Part shown: positions 9,780 through 19,142 of the stretch, piece after piece
Numbering within the stretch: the first letter of the stretch is position 1
How the letters are laid out: each line of letters opens with the position of its first letter
NCBI GenBank assembly: GCA_027315105.1
Contig: DAHUYP010000067.1
Span: 1-39,349 of the forward strand
From: Gammaproteobacteria bacterium
GTDB lineage: Bacteria > Pseudomonadota > Gammaproteobacteria > Steroidobacterales > Steroidobacteraceae
DNA length: 39,349 bases
Direction of reading: 5' to 3'
The notes under the pieces: model-generated
What the model was told of the DNA's origin: nothing
What the model saw: only the letters and a program-made list of their open reading frames with translations
Databases searched by the model: none
Made by a program: the position numbers and the translations under genes

Positions 9780-9830
9780 GTCCCGCGCAGCTTGGTCATG
9801 CGCCGTCGCAGCGACGGGCCGATCCTCGCA

Positions 9831-10730
9831 TCATTCTATGCCGCGCGTTCCAGCGCGCCAAGCGGGGCCTGGCAGCGAAAACAGCGGCTCGCCGACTCGC
9901 ACGACGTGGCCGGGCCGGATGGCATCGCAGCTGCGATAGCCGGCCGGCACGAACATCAGGATGGTCGAGCCATGCTCGAACCAGCCCATCGGCGCGCCCT
10001 TGCGCAGGGACCAGTCGCAGCCAATGACGTTCGGGCCGCGGTACTTGAGGTGCAGCCGCAGATCGAGCCCCTGCAGCCGCAGGCTTGCCACGAGGATCGC
10101 CGCCACCGGTACCAGCGTCACCAGCGCGCCGTCCGGCAGCTCGCATTCGATGATCGCGCGCTCGTTCTTGCAGAACAGGCGCTCGATGCGCGCGAGCGCG
10201 ATCGGATTGACATTCCAGGTGTCGCCCGAGACATAGGTGACGCGCCGTACGCGACAGTCGTAGGGGGCGTGAAAGCGGTGGTACATGCCGGAGGTCAGGC
10301 GCAGCGTTACGTAGCCGCCGTCCTGGTAGCGGCGCACGAGACCCGGATCGGGCAGCAGATCGGCGATCGGGTAGGGGAACCCCTTGGCCTGGATGGCCGC
10401 GCCCCGTTCGACGCTGCCCATCGCGCCGACGATGGCGTCGCACGGGCTGACCAGCAGGCCCGGGTCGGCGGTGATCGGCCGGGCACCGTCCTTGAGCTGG
10501 CGCGTGAAGCACTCATGCAGGCTGCGGAAGCGCGTCTGGCGGGCGTCGCGCAGGTCGAGCTCGCCGAACAGCCGCCACAGGAACAGGCCGAGGGCGACCA
10601 CCAGCGGATGCTCGATGCGGCTGATGCGCCCGACCAGCTGCGTCAGCCAGCGCCGCGGGATACGGTTGGTGAGCAGGAAATTGACGTCCTCCTGCATCAC
10701 GATCCGCGTCAACGTGCGCCGCACGGTCAT
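9831..10730 (-). CDS. psd: Phosphatidylserine decarboxylase proenzyme
   Basis: This is a 299-residue E. coli-type Psd. The pyruvoyl-forming motif reads FEHGSTILMF (usual F-K-LGST), so the Gly-Ser cleavage site is kept. YHRFHAPYDC carries the conserved histidines, and SPCDAIVGAMG matches the catalytic-triad aspartate motif. The enzyme makes phosphatidylethanolamine at the inner membrane after self-cleavage. ATG 10730 was preferred over a longer GTG reading that would enter the divergent aminotransferase. Only 44 bp separate it from that divergent gene, so the two promoters must overlap or face each other. Confidence 0.92.
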   Translation of the reverse strand: MTVRRTLTRIVMQEDVNFLLTNRIPRRWLTQLVGRISRIEHPLVVALGLFLWRLFGELDLRDARQTRFRSLHECFTRQLKDGARPITADPGLLVSPCDAIVGAMGSVERGAAIQAKGFPYPIADLLPDPGLVRRYQDGGYVTLRLTSGMYHRFHAPYDCRVRRVTYVSGDTWNVNPIALARIERLFCKNERAIIECELPDGALVTLVPVAAILVASLRLQGLDLRLHLKYRGPNVIGCDWSLRKGAPMGWFEHGSTILMFVPAGYRSCDAIRPGHVVRVGEPLFSLPGPAWRAGTRGIE

Positions 10731-10774
10731 CGTATTGCAACCGGACTGCAATACGGTGTGCGGCAAGAAATCCC

Positions 10775-12475
10775 ATGAGCCCGACATTGCTGCAAGTGTT
10801 CGCGGCCGCCGTGTCCGCCACCGTGCTCGGCCGCGCGGTCCACCAGCGTCTGCTGCTGAGCCTGGCCAAGCATCCGTCGCTCGCGGGCCATGCGCGGCTG
10901 GCGCGCCGCCTGGCCCGCTGGCTGCCGTACTACGCATTCGATGCCGCGAGCCTGTTTGCCGTCGACGGCGCCGATGCGGCGGTCGCGGCGCGGCGCCGCG
11001 AGGGCTTTCAGCGTCTGGCGGCGCGGTACGAGAGCCGTTTTCCGCGCACCATCGCCGTTACGCGCGCATCGCAGGATGGCATCGCCGATCTGGATTTCAC
11101 GGCGCGCTATCGCGTGCCGTTCCCGTTCAGCGAGGTGGTGCGCCGGGCGCTGCCGAGCGGGGCCTACCTGCAGGCCTCGGCGGGGCCGATGGTCACCGAT
11201 CTGGACGGCAATCGCCTGTATGACCTGGCCGGCTCGTACGGGGTGAACCTGTTCGGCTACGACTTCTACAAGGGCTGCATCGAGCGCGCGCTGGCGCGCG
11301 CCGGCGAGCTCGGGCCGGTGCTCGGAGCCTACCATCCGCTGGTGGCCGACAACGTGCGCCACCTGCGGCAGATCTCGGGCCTCGACGCGGTCTCGTTCCA
11401 CATGTCCGGCACCGAGGCGGTCATGCAGGCCGTGCGGCTGGCGCGCTACCACACGCGCCGCACGCACCTGGTGCGCTTCTGCGGCGCGTACCACGGCTGG
11501 TGGGGCGAGGTGTAGCCGGGAGTCGGCAATCCGGCGGCCGCGCCCAGCACCTACACCCTCAAGGAGCTGTCGGCGGCGAGTCTGCGCGTGCTGCGCAGCC
11601 GGCGCGATATCGCCTGCGTGCTGGTCAATCCCCTGCAGGCGCTGCATCCCAACGCCAATGCGCCCAGCGATTCGGGGCTGCTGGACAGTTCGCGCCGCGC
11701 GGCCTTCGATCGCGCGGCCTACAGCCAATGGCTCAGGGATCTGCGTGCCGCGTGCAGTGCGCGCGGCATCGTGCTGATCTTCGATGAGGTGTTCGTCGGC
11801 TTTCGCCTGGCGCCCGGCGGCGCGCAGGAGTATTTCGGCGTGCGCGCCGATCTGGTCACCTACGGCAAGAGCCTCGGTGGCGGACTGCCGGTGGGTGTGC
11901 TGTGCGGCCGGCGCGAGCTCATGCGGCGCTATCGAGCGGACCGCCCGGCCGACATCTGCTTCGCGCGTGGCACGTTCAACTCGCATCCGTACGTGATGGC
12001 GGCGATGAACGAATTCCTGCAACAGCTCGAGCGCGAGCCGGCACGCCGTCTCTACCAGGATCTCGACTCGCGCTGGGATGCACGCGCGGCGCAGCTCAAC
12101 CAACGCCTGCGGGCCGCTGGGCTGCCGCTGCAGGTGGCGAACCTGTCCTCCGTCTGGACCGTGCTGTATTCGCGGCCGTCGCGCTACAACTGGATGCTGC
12201 AGTACTACCTGCGCGCCGAGGGCCTGGCGCTGAGCTGGGTCGGAACCGGGCGCCTGATCTTCGGCCTCGACCTGACCGATGCGCAGTTCGAGGCCATCTG
12301 CGAGCGCATCGTCGCCGCCGCGAGCGCCATGCAGCGCGACGGCTGGTGGTCCGGCCCGGCGCTCAGCAACCGGCAAATCCGCCGGCAGGTGCTGCGCGAG
12401 ACGCTTCACGCCGCATGGCGGTCGATCATCGGGTCGATCAGCTCGCCGCGCAACAGGCGCAGCGGTGCCTTGTGA
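10775..12475 (+). pseudogene. Class III PLP aminotransferase (HpnO-like / glutamate-1-semialdehyde aminotransferase-like) interrupted by an in-frame TAG
   Basis: A single reading frame of 566 codons is broken once by TAG at 11513-11515. Before the stop lies an extended N-terminus (about 130 residues), then VTDLDGNRLYDLAGSYGVN, the FHMSGTEAVMQAVR phosphate-binding segment and CGAYHGWWGEV. After the stop the same frame continues PGVGNP, then IFDEVFVGFR and the PLP lysine in TYGKSLGGGLPVG (codon 365). Family members usually read VQPGVGNP here, so one C-to-T change (CAG to TAG) explains it. HpnO proteins make aminobacteriohopanetriol; this longer subtype may act on a different substrate. Alternatives are a sequencing error or amber suppression. 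The 3' end overlaps the convergent gene by 70 bp. Confidence 0.85.
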
Positions 12476-13020
12476 TAGAGCATCACGTCGTGAAACGGGT
12501 CGGTCAGGATCTTGGTGAGCCACACCAGGCCGGTCTGCAGGTCGCGGATGATGCACAGCTGCAGCGTGCGAAACACCAGCCCGCCGACGCCCACCGCGAG
12601 CCAGAGCTGGCCGGTGTGACGCACGAACTGGCTGAATGTGGCGCTGCGCTGCGGCGTGAACAGGCCGAAGAAGCCGGGATTGAGCCACAGCACGAGCGGC
12701 ACCGCGATCCAGATCGCCAGCAGGATGGCCTTGCGCCGCAGGTTGTAGCCAACCTTGATGTGCTCCTTGTGCTCGTGCGTGGCCTGATTGACCGCATCGT
12801 AGCCCTTGGGCTCGAAGAAGAAATGCCCCGCCTGGCGGGTCACCATGGCCACCAGCCAGCCGATCATGGCGGCGGCGACGGGATCGCGAAACAACATGAA
12901 ATAACCGACGATGAAGCTGCCCGCACTCACCAGATGCAGCGTCTGATTGATGCGGCTGTGATGATAGTAGCGATGGTCGTCCCAACGCTGGGTCTTCAGG
13001 GCCTGCCAGAATGATTGCAT
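12406..13020 (-). CDS. Multi-pass membrane protein, Mpo1/DUF962-like
   Basis: The 204-residue protein has an ATG start at 13020. It begins with a soluble histidine-rich stretch (DDHRYYHHSRINQTLHLVSA), then has hydrophobic segments near residues 30-60, 98-115 and 135-155. The order H-x-x-x-N-x-x-x-H, then RQAGHFFFEPKG, then HEHKEH resembles the Mpo1/YGL010w (DUF962) family, in which histidines bind iron for alpha-oxidation of 2-hydroxy fatty acids. I infer this from motif spacing only. A fatty-acid-hydroxylase-like membrane enzyme is the main alternative. It is convergent with the aminotransferase, whose 3' end it overlaps. Its location next to lipid genes fits a role in membrane lipid modification. 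Confidence 0.7.
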   Translation of the reverse strand: MQSFWQALKTQRWDDHRYYHHSRINQTLHLVSAGSFIVGYFMLFRDPVAAAMIGWLVAMVTRQAGHFFFEPKGYDAVNQATHEHKEHIKVGYNLRRKAILLAIWIAVPLVLWLNPGFFGLFTPQRSATFSQFVRHTGQLWLAVGVGGLVFRTLQLCIIRDLQTGLVWLTKILTDPFHDVMLYHKAPLRLLRGELIDPMIDRHAA

Positions 13021-13265
13021 GCAACTCTCTCTTCATGGTTGGCGCGGCGCGGGATTCGCGCCGGATCGACTATAGCAACGCCCGTCACGCGCTCACAACA
13101 CGGCAGCACCCGTGTGATCGCATGAATTCGCACGCAGCGCGAGTTGACGCAGCGACGCTCGGCCGCGCTCTTCGGTGCTGTCAGGAAACGGTCTCGCGGT
13201 CGTCATCTCGCTGTCATGCCGCGACGCGATGGTAGCGACCAGTATTCCAGCCGACCAAGGATCGC

Positions 13266-14333
13266 ATGCGCATCATGATCGTCAGCGATGCCTGGTTTCC
13301 GCAGACCAACGGCGTCGTCACCACCTTGTCACATACCGCAACCTGGCTCGGCCGCTTCGGCCACGAAGTCAGTCTGATGACGCCGCAGGGGTGTCGCACC
13401 GTGACCTGTCCCACGTACCCCGAGATCCGCCTCGCGCTCCGGCCGCATGCCGTGTTCGCGCGGCGCTTCAGGGAATTCAGGCCGCAGATACTGCACATCG
13501 CGACCGAAGGGCCGCTGGGACTGGCCGCGCGACGTTACGCACGCCGGCACGCTCTGTCGTTCACCACCTCCTATCACACGCAGTTTCCGCAATACCTGCG
13601 CTCGCGCTGCCCGATCCCGCTGGCGGTGTCGTACGCGGCGCTGCGCTGGTTCCACGGCGCCGGCACGCGCTGCATGGTCAGCACGACGGGCGTGCAGGCG
13701 GAACTGACCGCGCGCGGCTTTCGCAACCTGGTGCGCTGGCGGCGCGGCGTGGACACGGCGCTGTTTCGGCCGCGGGACAAGGGGTTTCTATCCCTGCCGC
13801 GCCCGCTCGCGCTGTACGTCGGCCGCGTGGCGGTGGAAAAGAACGTCGAATCGTTCCTGCGCATGCCCTGGCAGGGCACGAAGCTCGTGGTCGGTGATGG
13901 ACCGGAGCGCGCGCGCCTGATGAGGGCCTACCCGCAGGCGGTGTTTGCCGGCTTTCGCTTCGGCGAGGATCTGGCTGCGCACATGGCGGCCGCGGACGTG
14001 ATGGTGTTCCCGAGCCGCACCGACACCTTCGGCCTGGTCAATCTCGAGGCCATGGCCTGCGGCGTGCCGGTTGCCGCCTACCCCGTCACCGGCCCGATCG
14101 ACGTGGTCGAGGACGGACGGACCGGAGCGCTCGACTGGGATCTGGCGCGCGCGGCGCAGCGCGCCCTGACGCTCGACGGCGCGGTGTGTCGTGAGCAGGC
14201 GCTGCGCTCGGGCTGGGAGCTGTGTACGCGTGAGTTCGAGGCGCAGCTCGTGCCGTGCCACGCGGCGCGGCAGGGCGAGCGAGGCGGCTGGCGCGGCGCG
14301 CTGTCGCCGGCGGCCACGCGGCCGACCCCTTGA
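13266..14333 (+). CDS. Glycosyltransferase family 4 (GT-B), alpha-mannosyltransferase/SQD2-like
   Basis: The 355-residue enzyme has the N-terminal signature MRIMIVSDAWFPQTNGVVTT, typical of MgtA/PimB/SQD2-type lipid glycosyltransferases. The C-terminal donor domain has LYVGRVAVEKN, a FAGFRFGEDL segment and the E-x7-E-like FPSRTDTFGLVNLEAMACG motif. Such enzymes glycosylate diacylglycerol, phosphatidylinositol or similar lipids from nucleotide sugars at the cytoplasmic face. The acceptor here is unknown. The 245-bp gap before it has no other gene and must hold its promoter and that of the divergent Mpo1-like gene. The last 25 residues are basic and low in complexity. Confidence 0.88.
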   Translation: MRIMIVSDAWFPQTNGVVTTLSHTATWLGRFGHEVSLMTPQGCRTVTCPTYPEIRLALRPHAVFARRFREFRPQILHIATEGPLGLAARRYARRHALSFTTSYHTQFPQYLRSRCPIPLAVSYAALRWFHGAGTRCMVSTTGVQAELTARGFRNLVRWRRGVDTALFRPRDKGFLSLPRPLALYVGRVAVEKNVESFLRMPWQGTKLVVGDGPERARLMRAYPQAVFAGFRFGEDLAAHMAAADVMVFPSRTDTFGLVNLEAMACGVPVAAYPVTGPIDVVEDGRTGALDWDLARAAQRALTLDGAVCREQALRSGWELCTREFEAQLVPCHAARQGERGGWRGALSPAATRPTP

Positions 14334-14338
14334 GAGTC

Positions 14339-14366
14339 GGTGCGCGGCATGCGCTCTGCGCGCACC
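14339..14366. terminator. GC-rich hairpin between convergent genes
   Basis: GGTGCGCG (14339-14346) and CGCGCACC (14359-14366) form a perfect 8-bp stem with a 12-nt loop. It sits in the 49-bp gap between the stops of the GT4 gene (plus) and the histidine kinase gene (minus). No T-tract follows on either side, so its action as a bidirectional terminator is inferred from position. Confidence 0.45.
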
Positions 14367-14382
14367 GCGCAACTCGACCCGA

Positions 14383-15768
14383 TCAGCCGGCGGTCGAGCG
14401 CGCCGCAGCGGCGGCAAAGGTGATCGTGATGCGCGTACCGCCCGCGTGCGGATCGGAATCCACGCGCACGCCGGCCTGATGCAGCTCGGCGATCTGCTTG
14501 ACGATCGCGAGTCCCAGGCCGCAGCCTTCGCCCGCGGTGCCGGGCAGACGATGGAAGCGCTCGAAGATGCGCGCATGCTCGCTCGGATCGATGCCTGGAC
14601 CGTCATCCTCGACATACACCGCGGGCGCGGGCGCGGCGAGCACACCGAGCGTCACGCGACCCGCAGGCCGGCCGTAACGCAGCGCGTTATCGAGCAGGTT
14701 CGAGAGCATCTCGGCCAGCAGCGACTCATCGGCAACCAGCGGCAGCGGCTCATCGCTGGCCGCAAGCCCGAAATCGATGCCGCGGGCGAGCATCTGCGGC
14801 ACCCATTCTTCGCCGATCCGCCGCACCAGCACCGCCAGATCGATCGGCGCCATGCGTGCCGCCGCCGCCGCGGGCCCGGCGCGCATCAGCAGCAGCAATT
14901 GCTGGCTCAGGCGGGCGGCGCGATCGGCCGATTGACGCAGACTGCGTAACGCGCGCCGCCGGGCGTCCGGCTCCACGGCGCGCTCGGCGGCATCGGCGTG
15001 CAGCACCACGGCAGCGAGCGGCGTGCGCAACTGGTGTGCGGCGTCGGCCACGAAGCGCTCCTGCGACTGCATTGCCGCAGTGACGCGCGTGAACAGCTCG
15101 TTGAGCCTCGAGGCCAGCACGCGCGCTTCCAGCGGCAGCTCGGCCTCGGACACCGGCGTGAGATTGTCGTGACCGCGCGATTCGATCGCCTGCGCCAGGT
15201 CGGTGAGCGGCTTGAGACCGCGATTGACGTTGATCCAGGCCAGACCCAGGGCCACGGCCAGCAGCGCCACCTGCGGCGCCACCATGACGAGCAGGATCTC
15301 GCGCGTCAGTGCCGAGCGCTTGATGAGCGTCTCGGCGACGCTGACGGTGACGGCACTGCCGGGGATGAGCGGCCGCAGCCGCCCGCTCACGAGCCGCACG
15401 CGCCGGCCGCCGATCTGCGAATCCGCCAACCGCACCTGGCCTGCCGGCACGTCGGTGATCGGCGTCAGCGCCGGGTTGCCGGCGATCAGCCCCTGCGGCG
15501 CCGAATCGATGCGATAGTAGGTGGTGTCGACCTCGTCGAACTGGAACACCTCGAGCGCGGCGCGCGGCAGATCCACCTCGATGCGCCCGTCCTGCGCGTG
15601 CACGGCCGTGGCGAGCGAGCGATCGGAGTCGATGAGCCAGCGATCGTAGACCAGGTTGGCGAAGTGCAGTGCGGTGTAGTAGCAGGCGAACGCATCGAGC
15701 GCGAGCAGCAGGCACAGCAGGGCCGCCAGGCGCAGCAGCAGACCGAGCCGCAGGCTGCCGCTAAGCAT
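14383..15768 (-). CDS. Two-component sensor histidine kinase (TctE/QseC type)
   Basis: The 461-residue inner-membrane kinase has transmembrane helices at about 8-30 and 158-180 that enclose a periplasmic sensor region resembling the 2CSK_N domain of TctE-like kinases. A HAMP-like linker follows, then the H-box FVADAAHQLRTPLAA with the phospho-accepting H245, the N-box LSNLLDNALRYG, and G-boxes VEDDGPGID and GCGLGLAIVKQ. The ATG at 15768 overlaps the response regulator stop by 8 bp, so the pair is translationally coupled. Its signal is unknown. Being downstream of mgtA suggests divalent cations, as in PhoPQ, although the sensor domain is not PhoQ-like. Confidence 0.92.
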   Translation of the reverse strand: MLSGSLRLGLLLRLAALLCLLLALDAFACYYTALHFANLVYDRWLIDSDRSLATAVHAQDGRIEVDLPRAALEVFQFDEVDTTYYRIDSAPQGLIAGNPALTPITDVPAGQVRLADSQIGGRRVRLVSGRLRPLIPGSAVTVSVAETLIKRSALTREILLVMVAPQVALLAVALGLAWINVNRGLKPLTDLAQAIESRGHDNLTPVSEAELPLEARVLASRLNELFTRVTAAMQSQERFVADAAHQLRTPLAAVVLHADAAERAVEPDARRRALRSLRQSADRAARLSQQLLLLMRAGPAAAAARMAPIDLAVLVRRIGEEWVPQMLARGIDFGLAASDEPLPLVADESLLAEMLSNLLDNALRYGRPAGRVTLGVLAAPAPAVYVEDDGPGIDPSEHARIFERFHRLPGTAGEGCGLGLAIVKQIAELHQAGVRVDSDPHAGGTRITITFAAAAARSTAG

Positions 15769-16435
15769 CGGCGGCGGTTTCGAGCAGGTAACCGAAGCCG
15801 CGCAGCGTGCGCACCTTGAGTCCGTGCGGCTCGAGCCGGCGCCGCAGCCGGTGCACGCAGATCTCGATCGCGGTGTCCGACGGCGGGTCGCCGCTGCGTG
15901 TGAGCCGGGAGGCGATATGAGCGCGGCTCACGACGTGGCCGGCCCGCATCGCCAGGGCTTCGAGCAGTGCGAATTCGCCGGCCGGCAGATCGATCGTGGC
16001 ATCACCGAGGGTGATGCGCGGCTCGCCCGGACGCAGCGTCAACGGACCCACGCGCAGCTCGCTGCCCGCCATCGCGTGCTGCCGGCGCAGCAGCGCGCGT
16101 ACGCGCGCGCGCAGCTCCGGCAGATCGAACGGCTTGACGATGTAGTCGTCGGCGCCGGCATCCAGGCCGCCGACCCGGTCGTTGAGGCTGTCGCGCGCGG
16201 TGACGATCAGGATCGGCACCGTGCTGCCGCGGGCACGCAGCGCGCGCACGATCTCCAGGCCGCTCACCCCCGGCAGTCCCAGATCGATGATGCCCAGATC
16301 GTAGGGTGTCGCCAGCAGCGCCTCGAGCGCCTCGCGGCCGTTGCCGCGGCCATCGACCTCGTAGCCCGATTGCGCCAGCAACTCGGTCAGCACCTGGCGC
16401 AAATCCGCATCGTCTTCGGCAATGAGCAAGCGCAT
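15761..16435 (-). CDS. OmpR/PhoB-family response regulator
   Basis: The 224-residue regulator has a receiver domain with the acidic pocket E7-D8-D9, the phosphorylation site D51 in LGIIDLGLPG and the KPFDLPELRAR lysine. A winged-helix DNA-binding domain follows, with DTAIEICVHRLRRRLEPHG and the final VRTLRGFGYLLE. ATG 16435 matches the family start; an ATG at 16447 would add four residues. It begins about 20 bp after the mgtA stop and is read through into the kinase gene. The arrangement implies control of, or co-expression with, the upstream cation transporter and porin genes. Confidence 0.94.
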   Translation of the reverse strand: MRLLIAEDDADLRQVLTELLAQSGYEVDGRGNGREALEALLATPYDLGIIDLGLPGVSGLEIVRALRARGSTVPILIVTARDSLNDRVGGLDAGADDYIVKPFDLPELRARVRALLRRQHAMAGSELRVGPLTLRPGEPRITLGDATIDLPAGEFALLEALAMRAGHVVSRAHIASRLTRSGDPPSDTAIEICVHRLRRRLEPHGLKVRTLRGFGYLLETAADA

Positions 16436-16454
16436 GGCAGGACTCATTCGCGTC

Positions 16455-19142
16455 TCATAACCACTGTCCGAAGCGCCCGATGTACCAGCGCTTGACCAGC
16501 TGCGTGAGCGTGCAATAGGACAGCAGGATCGCCAGCAGCCAGGCGAAGTAGGACGGCGGCAGCGGCAGCAGGCCCAGGTGGGCGCCAATCGAGACGAACG
16601 GCAGATAGATGCCGACCGCCATGATGGTCGCGGTCAGCAGCATCACCGGCGCGGAGGCGCGGCTCTGCAGGAACGGCACGTGCTGGGTGCGGATCATGTG
16701 CACGATCAGCGTCTGGGTGAGCAGACCGACCACGAACCAGCCGGACTGGAACAGCGATTGCTTCGCCACGGAGTCGGCGCCGAACACATGCCACATGACG
16801 AGGAAGGTCACCACGTCGAAGATCGAGCTGATCGGGCCGATGAACACCATGAAGCGCGCCAAGCCGCGCGCGTCCCATTTGCGCGGCAGCTTCAGGTAGT
16901 CCGCATCGACGTCATCCCATGGAATCGAGATCTGCGAGACGTCGTACAGCAGGTTCTGCGTCAGCAGCTGGATCGGCAGCATCGGCAGGAACGGCAGGAA
17001 GATGCTCGCGATCAGGACGCTGAAGACGTTCCCGAAGTTCGAGCTGGCGGTCATCTTGATGTACTTGATGATGTTGGCGAAGGTCTTGCGGCCCTCGACT
17101 ACCGCCTCTTCGAGCACCATGAGGCTCTTTTCCAGCAGGATGATGTCGGCGGATTCCTTGGCGATGTCCACCGCGCTGTCGACCGAGATGCCGACGTCGG
17201 CGTCCTTGAGTGCCGCGGCATCGTTGATGCCGTCCCCCAGATACCCGACCGTGTGCCCGGCGGCCTTCAAGGCGCGGATGACGCGCGATTTCTGCAGCGG
17301 CGACATCTTGGCGAACACGGTGGTCTGCTCGGCGATGCGCGGCAGCTCCGCATCGCTCAGCGCCTCGACGTCCTTCCCGAGCATGGCGCGGTCGATGACC
17401 AGGCCGACCTCCTTGCAGATCTTGCGGGTGACCGTTTCGTTGTCGCCGGTGATGATCTTGATCGTAATGCCGTATTCCTTGAGCGCCTTGATCGCCTGTC
17501 CCGCGGAGTCCTTCGGCGGGTCGAGGAAGGCGACATAGCCGGCGAGCACCAGATTGCTCTCGTCGGCCACCGTGTAGGCGCGCTCCTCCACCGGCAGCGT
17601 GCGATAGGCGACGGCGATCGCCCGCAGCCCCTCCTCGTTGAGACGGCGCGTGAGTGTGCGCACCGCACGCCGCTTGTCATCGGTGAACGGCACGATGCCG
17701 CCGGGCCGGGCGCCGTTGTCGTCGGCGAAGCTGCAGATCGACAGCAGCTCCTCGATGGCGCCCTTGCAGATCAGCAGGTTCTGATGATCGCCATTGCGCA
17801 CCACGACCGACATGCGCCGGCGTGCGAAATCGAACGGAATCTCGTCCACCTTGCGGTAGTTCCTGAGGCGCTCGTCGACCCCGTGCGACTGGCCAAATTC
17901 GAGCACCGCGACGTCAAGCAGATTCTTCAGGCCGGTTTGATGAAAGCTGTTGAGCCAGGCCAATTCCAGCACCTGGCTGTCTTCCTGGCCGTGAATGTCG
18001 AGGTGGCGCTCGAGGATGACCTTGTTCTGCGTCAAGGTGCCGGTCTTGTCGGTGCAGAGGATATCCATGGCGCCGAAGTTCTGGATCGCATTGAGGCGCT
18101 TGACGATGGTCTTGCGCCGCGCCATCACCACCGCGCCCTTGGCGAGATTCGCAGTGACGATCATCGGCAGCATCTCGGGCGTCAACCCCACCGCCACCGA
18201 TACCGCGAACAGCAGCGCCTGCAGCCAGTCGCCTTTGGTGAAGCCGTTGATCAGGAACACGACCGGAGTCATCGCCAGGATGAAGCGGATCAGCATCCAG
18301 CTGACACGGCTGATGCCGAGGTCGAAGCTGGTCAATGGCCGCGCGCCGACGATGTCCTTGGCCACGGCGCCGAAGTAGGTGCCGTTGCCGGTCGCGGCGA
18401 CGACCGCGGTGGCCGCGCCGCTGACCACCGTGGATCCCATGAAGCAGGCAACGTCCAGATCGAGCAGATTGCCGGCGGTGCCGGCCGGCGCGGCGGCGGA
18501 CGGCGACAGCGCATACTTCTCGATCGGCAGCGACTCGCCGGTCAGCATCGCCTGGCTGACGAACAGATCCTTGGCCGTGAGCAGCCGCAGGTCGGCCGGG
18601 ATCATGTCACCGGCGCACAGATAGACGATGTCGCCGGGCACCAGCTCCGAGATCGGCCGCTCCTGCGGCCGCTCCTCGCTGGCGCGCAGCACGGCGGTGG
18701 TGGACCGCACCATCGCCTTGAGCTCTTCGGCCGCGCGGTTGGAGCGATATTCCTGCCAGAAGCGCAGCACTGTGCTGAGCAGCACCATCGTTGCCAGCAC
18801 GATGATCGTCTTGAAGGAGCGTTCGTCGCTCGGCGCGAAGATCACATCGGTGAACAGCGATACCACGCTGACCGCGAACAGCACGCCGTTGAAAGGGGTC
18901 AGGAAGGCATGAAACAGCTGCTGATGCCAGGTCGGCGGCTTCTCGTGGCTGACTTCGTTCGGACCGTAGCGCTCGCGCCGCTCCTCGACCTGCTCGGGGC
19001 TCAGACCGCCGGCTTGGGCCTCGGTACGCTGCAGGATCTCCTCGGGCGTGCAGGCGGCCAGAGTCAGCAGCGGCGAATTCACCGGCTGCCTCGGTGCCGC
19101 CGGAACTCGGACGCTGCGGCGCGGTGCGCTCTGGTCATTCAT
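16455..19142 (-). CDS. mgtA: Magnesium-translocating P-type ATPase (MgtA/MgtB type)
   Basis: The 895-residue P3B-type ATPase imports Mg2+ across the inner membrane. Visible motifs are the actuator loop MLTGES, the phosphorylated aspartate D365 in CTDKTGTLTQNK, the hinge GDGINDAAALKDADVG and a C-terminal membrane block with about six helices. The conserved NxLYD-like LLTQNLLYDVSQ segment typical of MgtA is present. The ATG at 19142 overlaps the stop of the preceding short MgtC-like gene (ATGA). A GTG/ATG further upstream was rejected because it would overlap that gene heavily. It is followed by a two-component pair, a layout that recalls PhoPQ control of mgtA. Confidence 0.95.
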   Translation of the reverse strand: MNDQSAPRRSVRVPAAPRQPVNSPLLTLAACTPEEILQRTEAQAGGLSPEQVEERRERYGPNEVSHEKPPTWHQQLFHAFLTPFNGVLFAVSVVSLFTDVIFAPSDERSFKTIIVLATMVLLSTVLRFWQEYRSNRAAEELKAMVRSTTAVLRASEERPQERPISELVPGDIVYLCAGDMIPADLRLLTAKDLFVSQAMLTGESLPIEKYALSPSAAAPAGTAGNLLDLDVACFMGSTVVSGAATAVVAATGNGTYFGAVAKDIVGARPLTSFDLGISRVSWMLIRFILAMTPVVFLINGFTKGDWLQALLFAVSVAVGLTPEMLPMIVTANLAKGAVVMARRKTIVKRLNAIQNFGAMDILCTDKTGTLTQNKVILERHLDIHGQEDSQVLELAWLNSFHQTGLKNLLDVAVLEFGQSHGVDERLRNYRKVDEIPFDFARRRMSVVVRNGDHQNLLICKGAIEELLSICSFADDNGARPGGIVPFTDDKRRAVRTLTRRLNEEGLRAIAVAYRTLPVEERAYTVADESNLVLAGYVAFLDPPKDSAGQAIKALKEYGITIKIITGDNETVTRKICKEVGLVIDRAMLGKDVEALSDAELPRIAEQTTVFAKMSPLQKSRVIRALKAAGHTVGYLGDGINDAAALKDADVGISVDSAVDIAKESADIILLEKSLMVLEEAVVEGRKTFANIIKYIKMTASSNFGNVFSVLIASIFLPFLPMLPIQLLTQNLLYDVSQISIPWDDVDADYLKLPRKWDARGLARFMVFIGPISSIFDVVTFLVMWHVFGADSVAKQSLFQSGWFVVGLLTQTLIVHMIRTQHVPFLQSRASAPVMLLTATIMAVGIYLPFVSIGAHLGLLPLPPSYFAWLLAILLSYCTLTQLVKRWYIGRFGQWL

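Noticed and set aside
11513-11515. TAG read as pyrrolysine or another programmed recoding site
   Set aside because: The expected residue is ordinary glutamine, no pyl genes or recoding structure are visible, and a single C-to-T change or sequencing error is simpler.
10727-13036. 769-codon minus-strand open frame
   Set aside because: It is antisense to the aminotransferase and overlaps psd. It has no family motif except where it shadows real genes.
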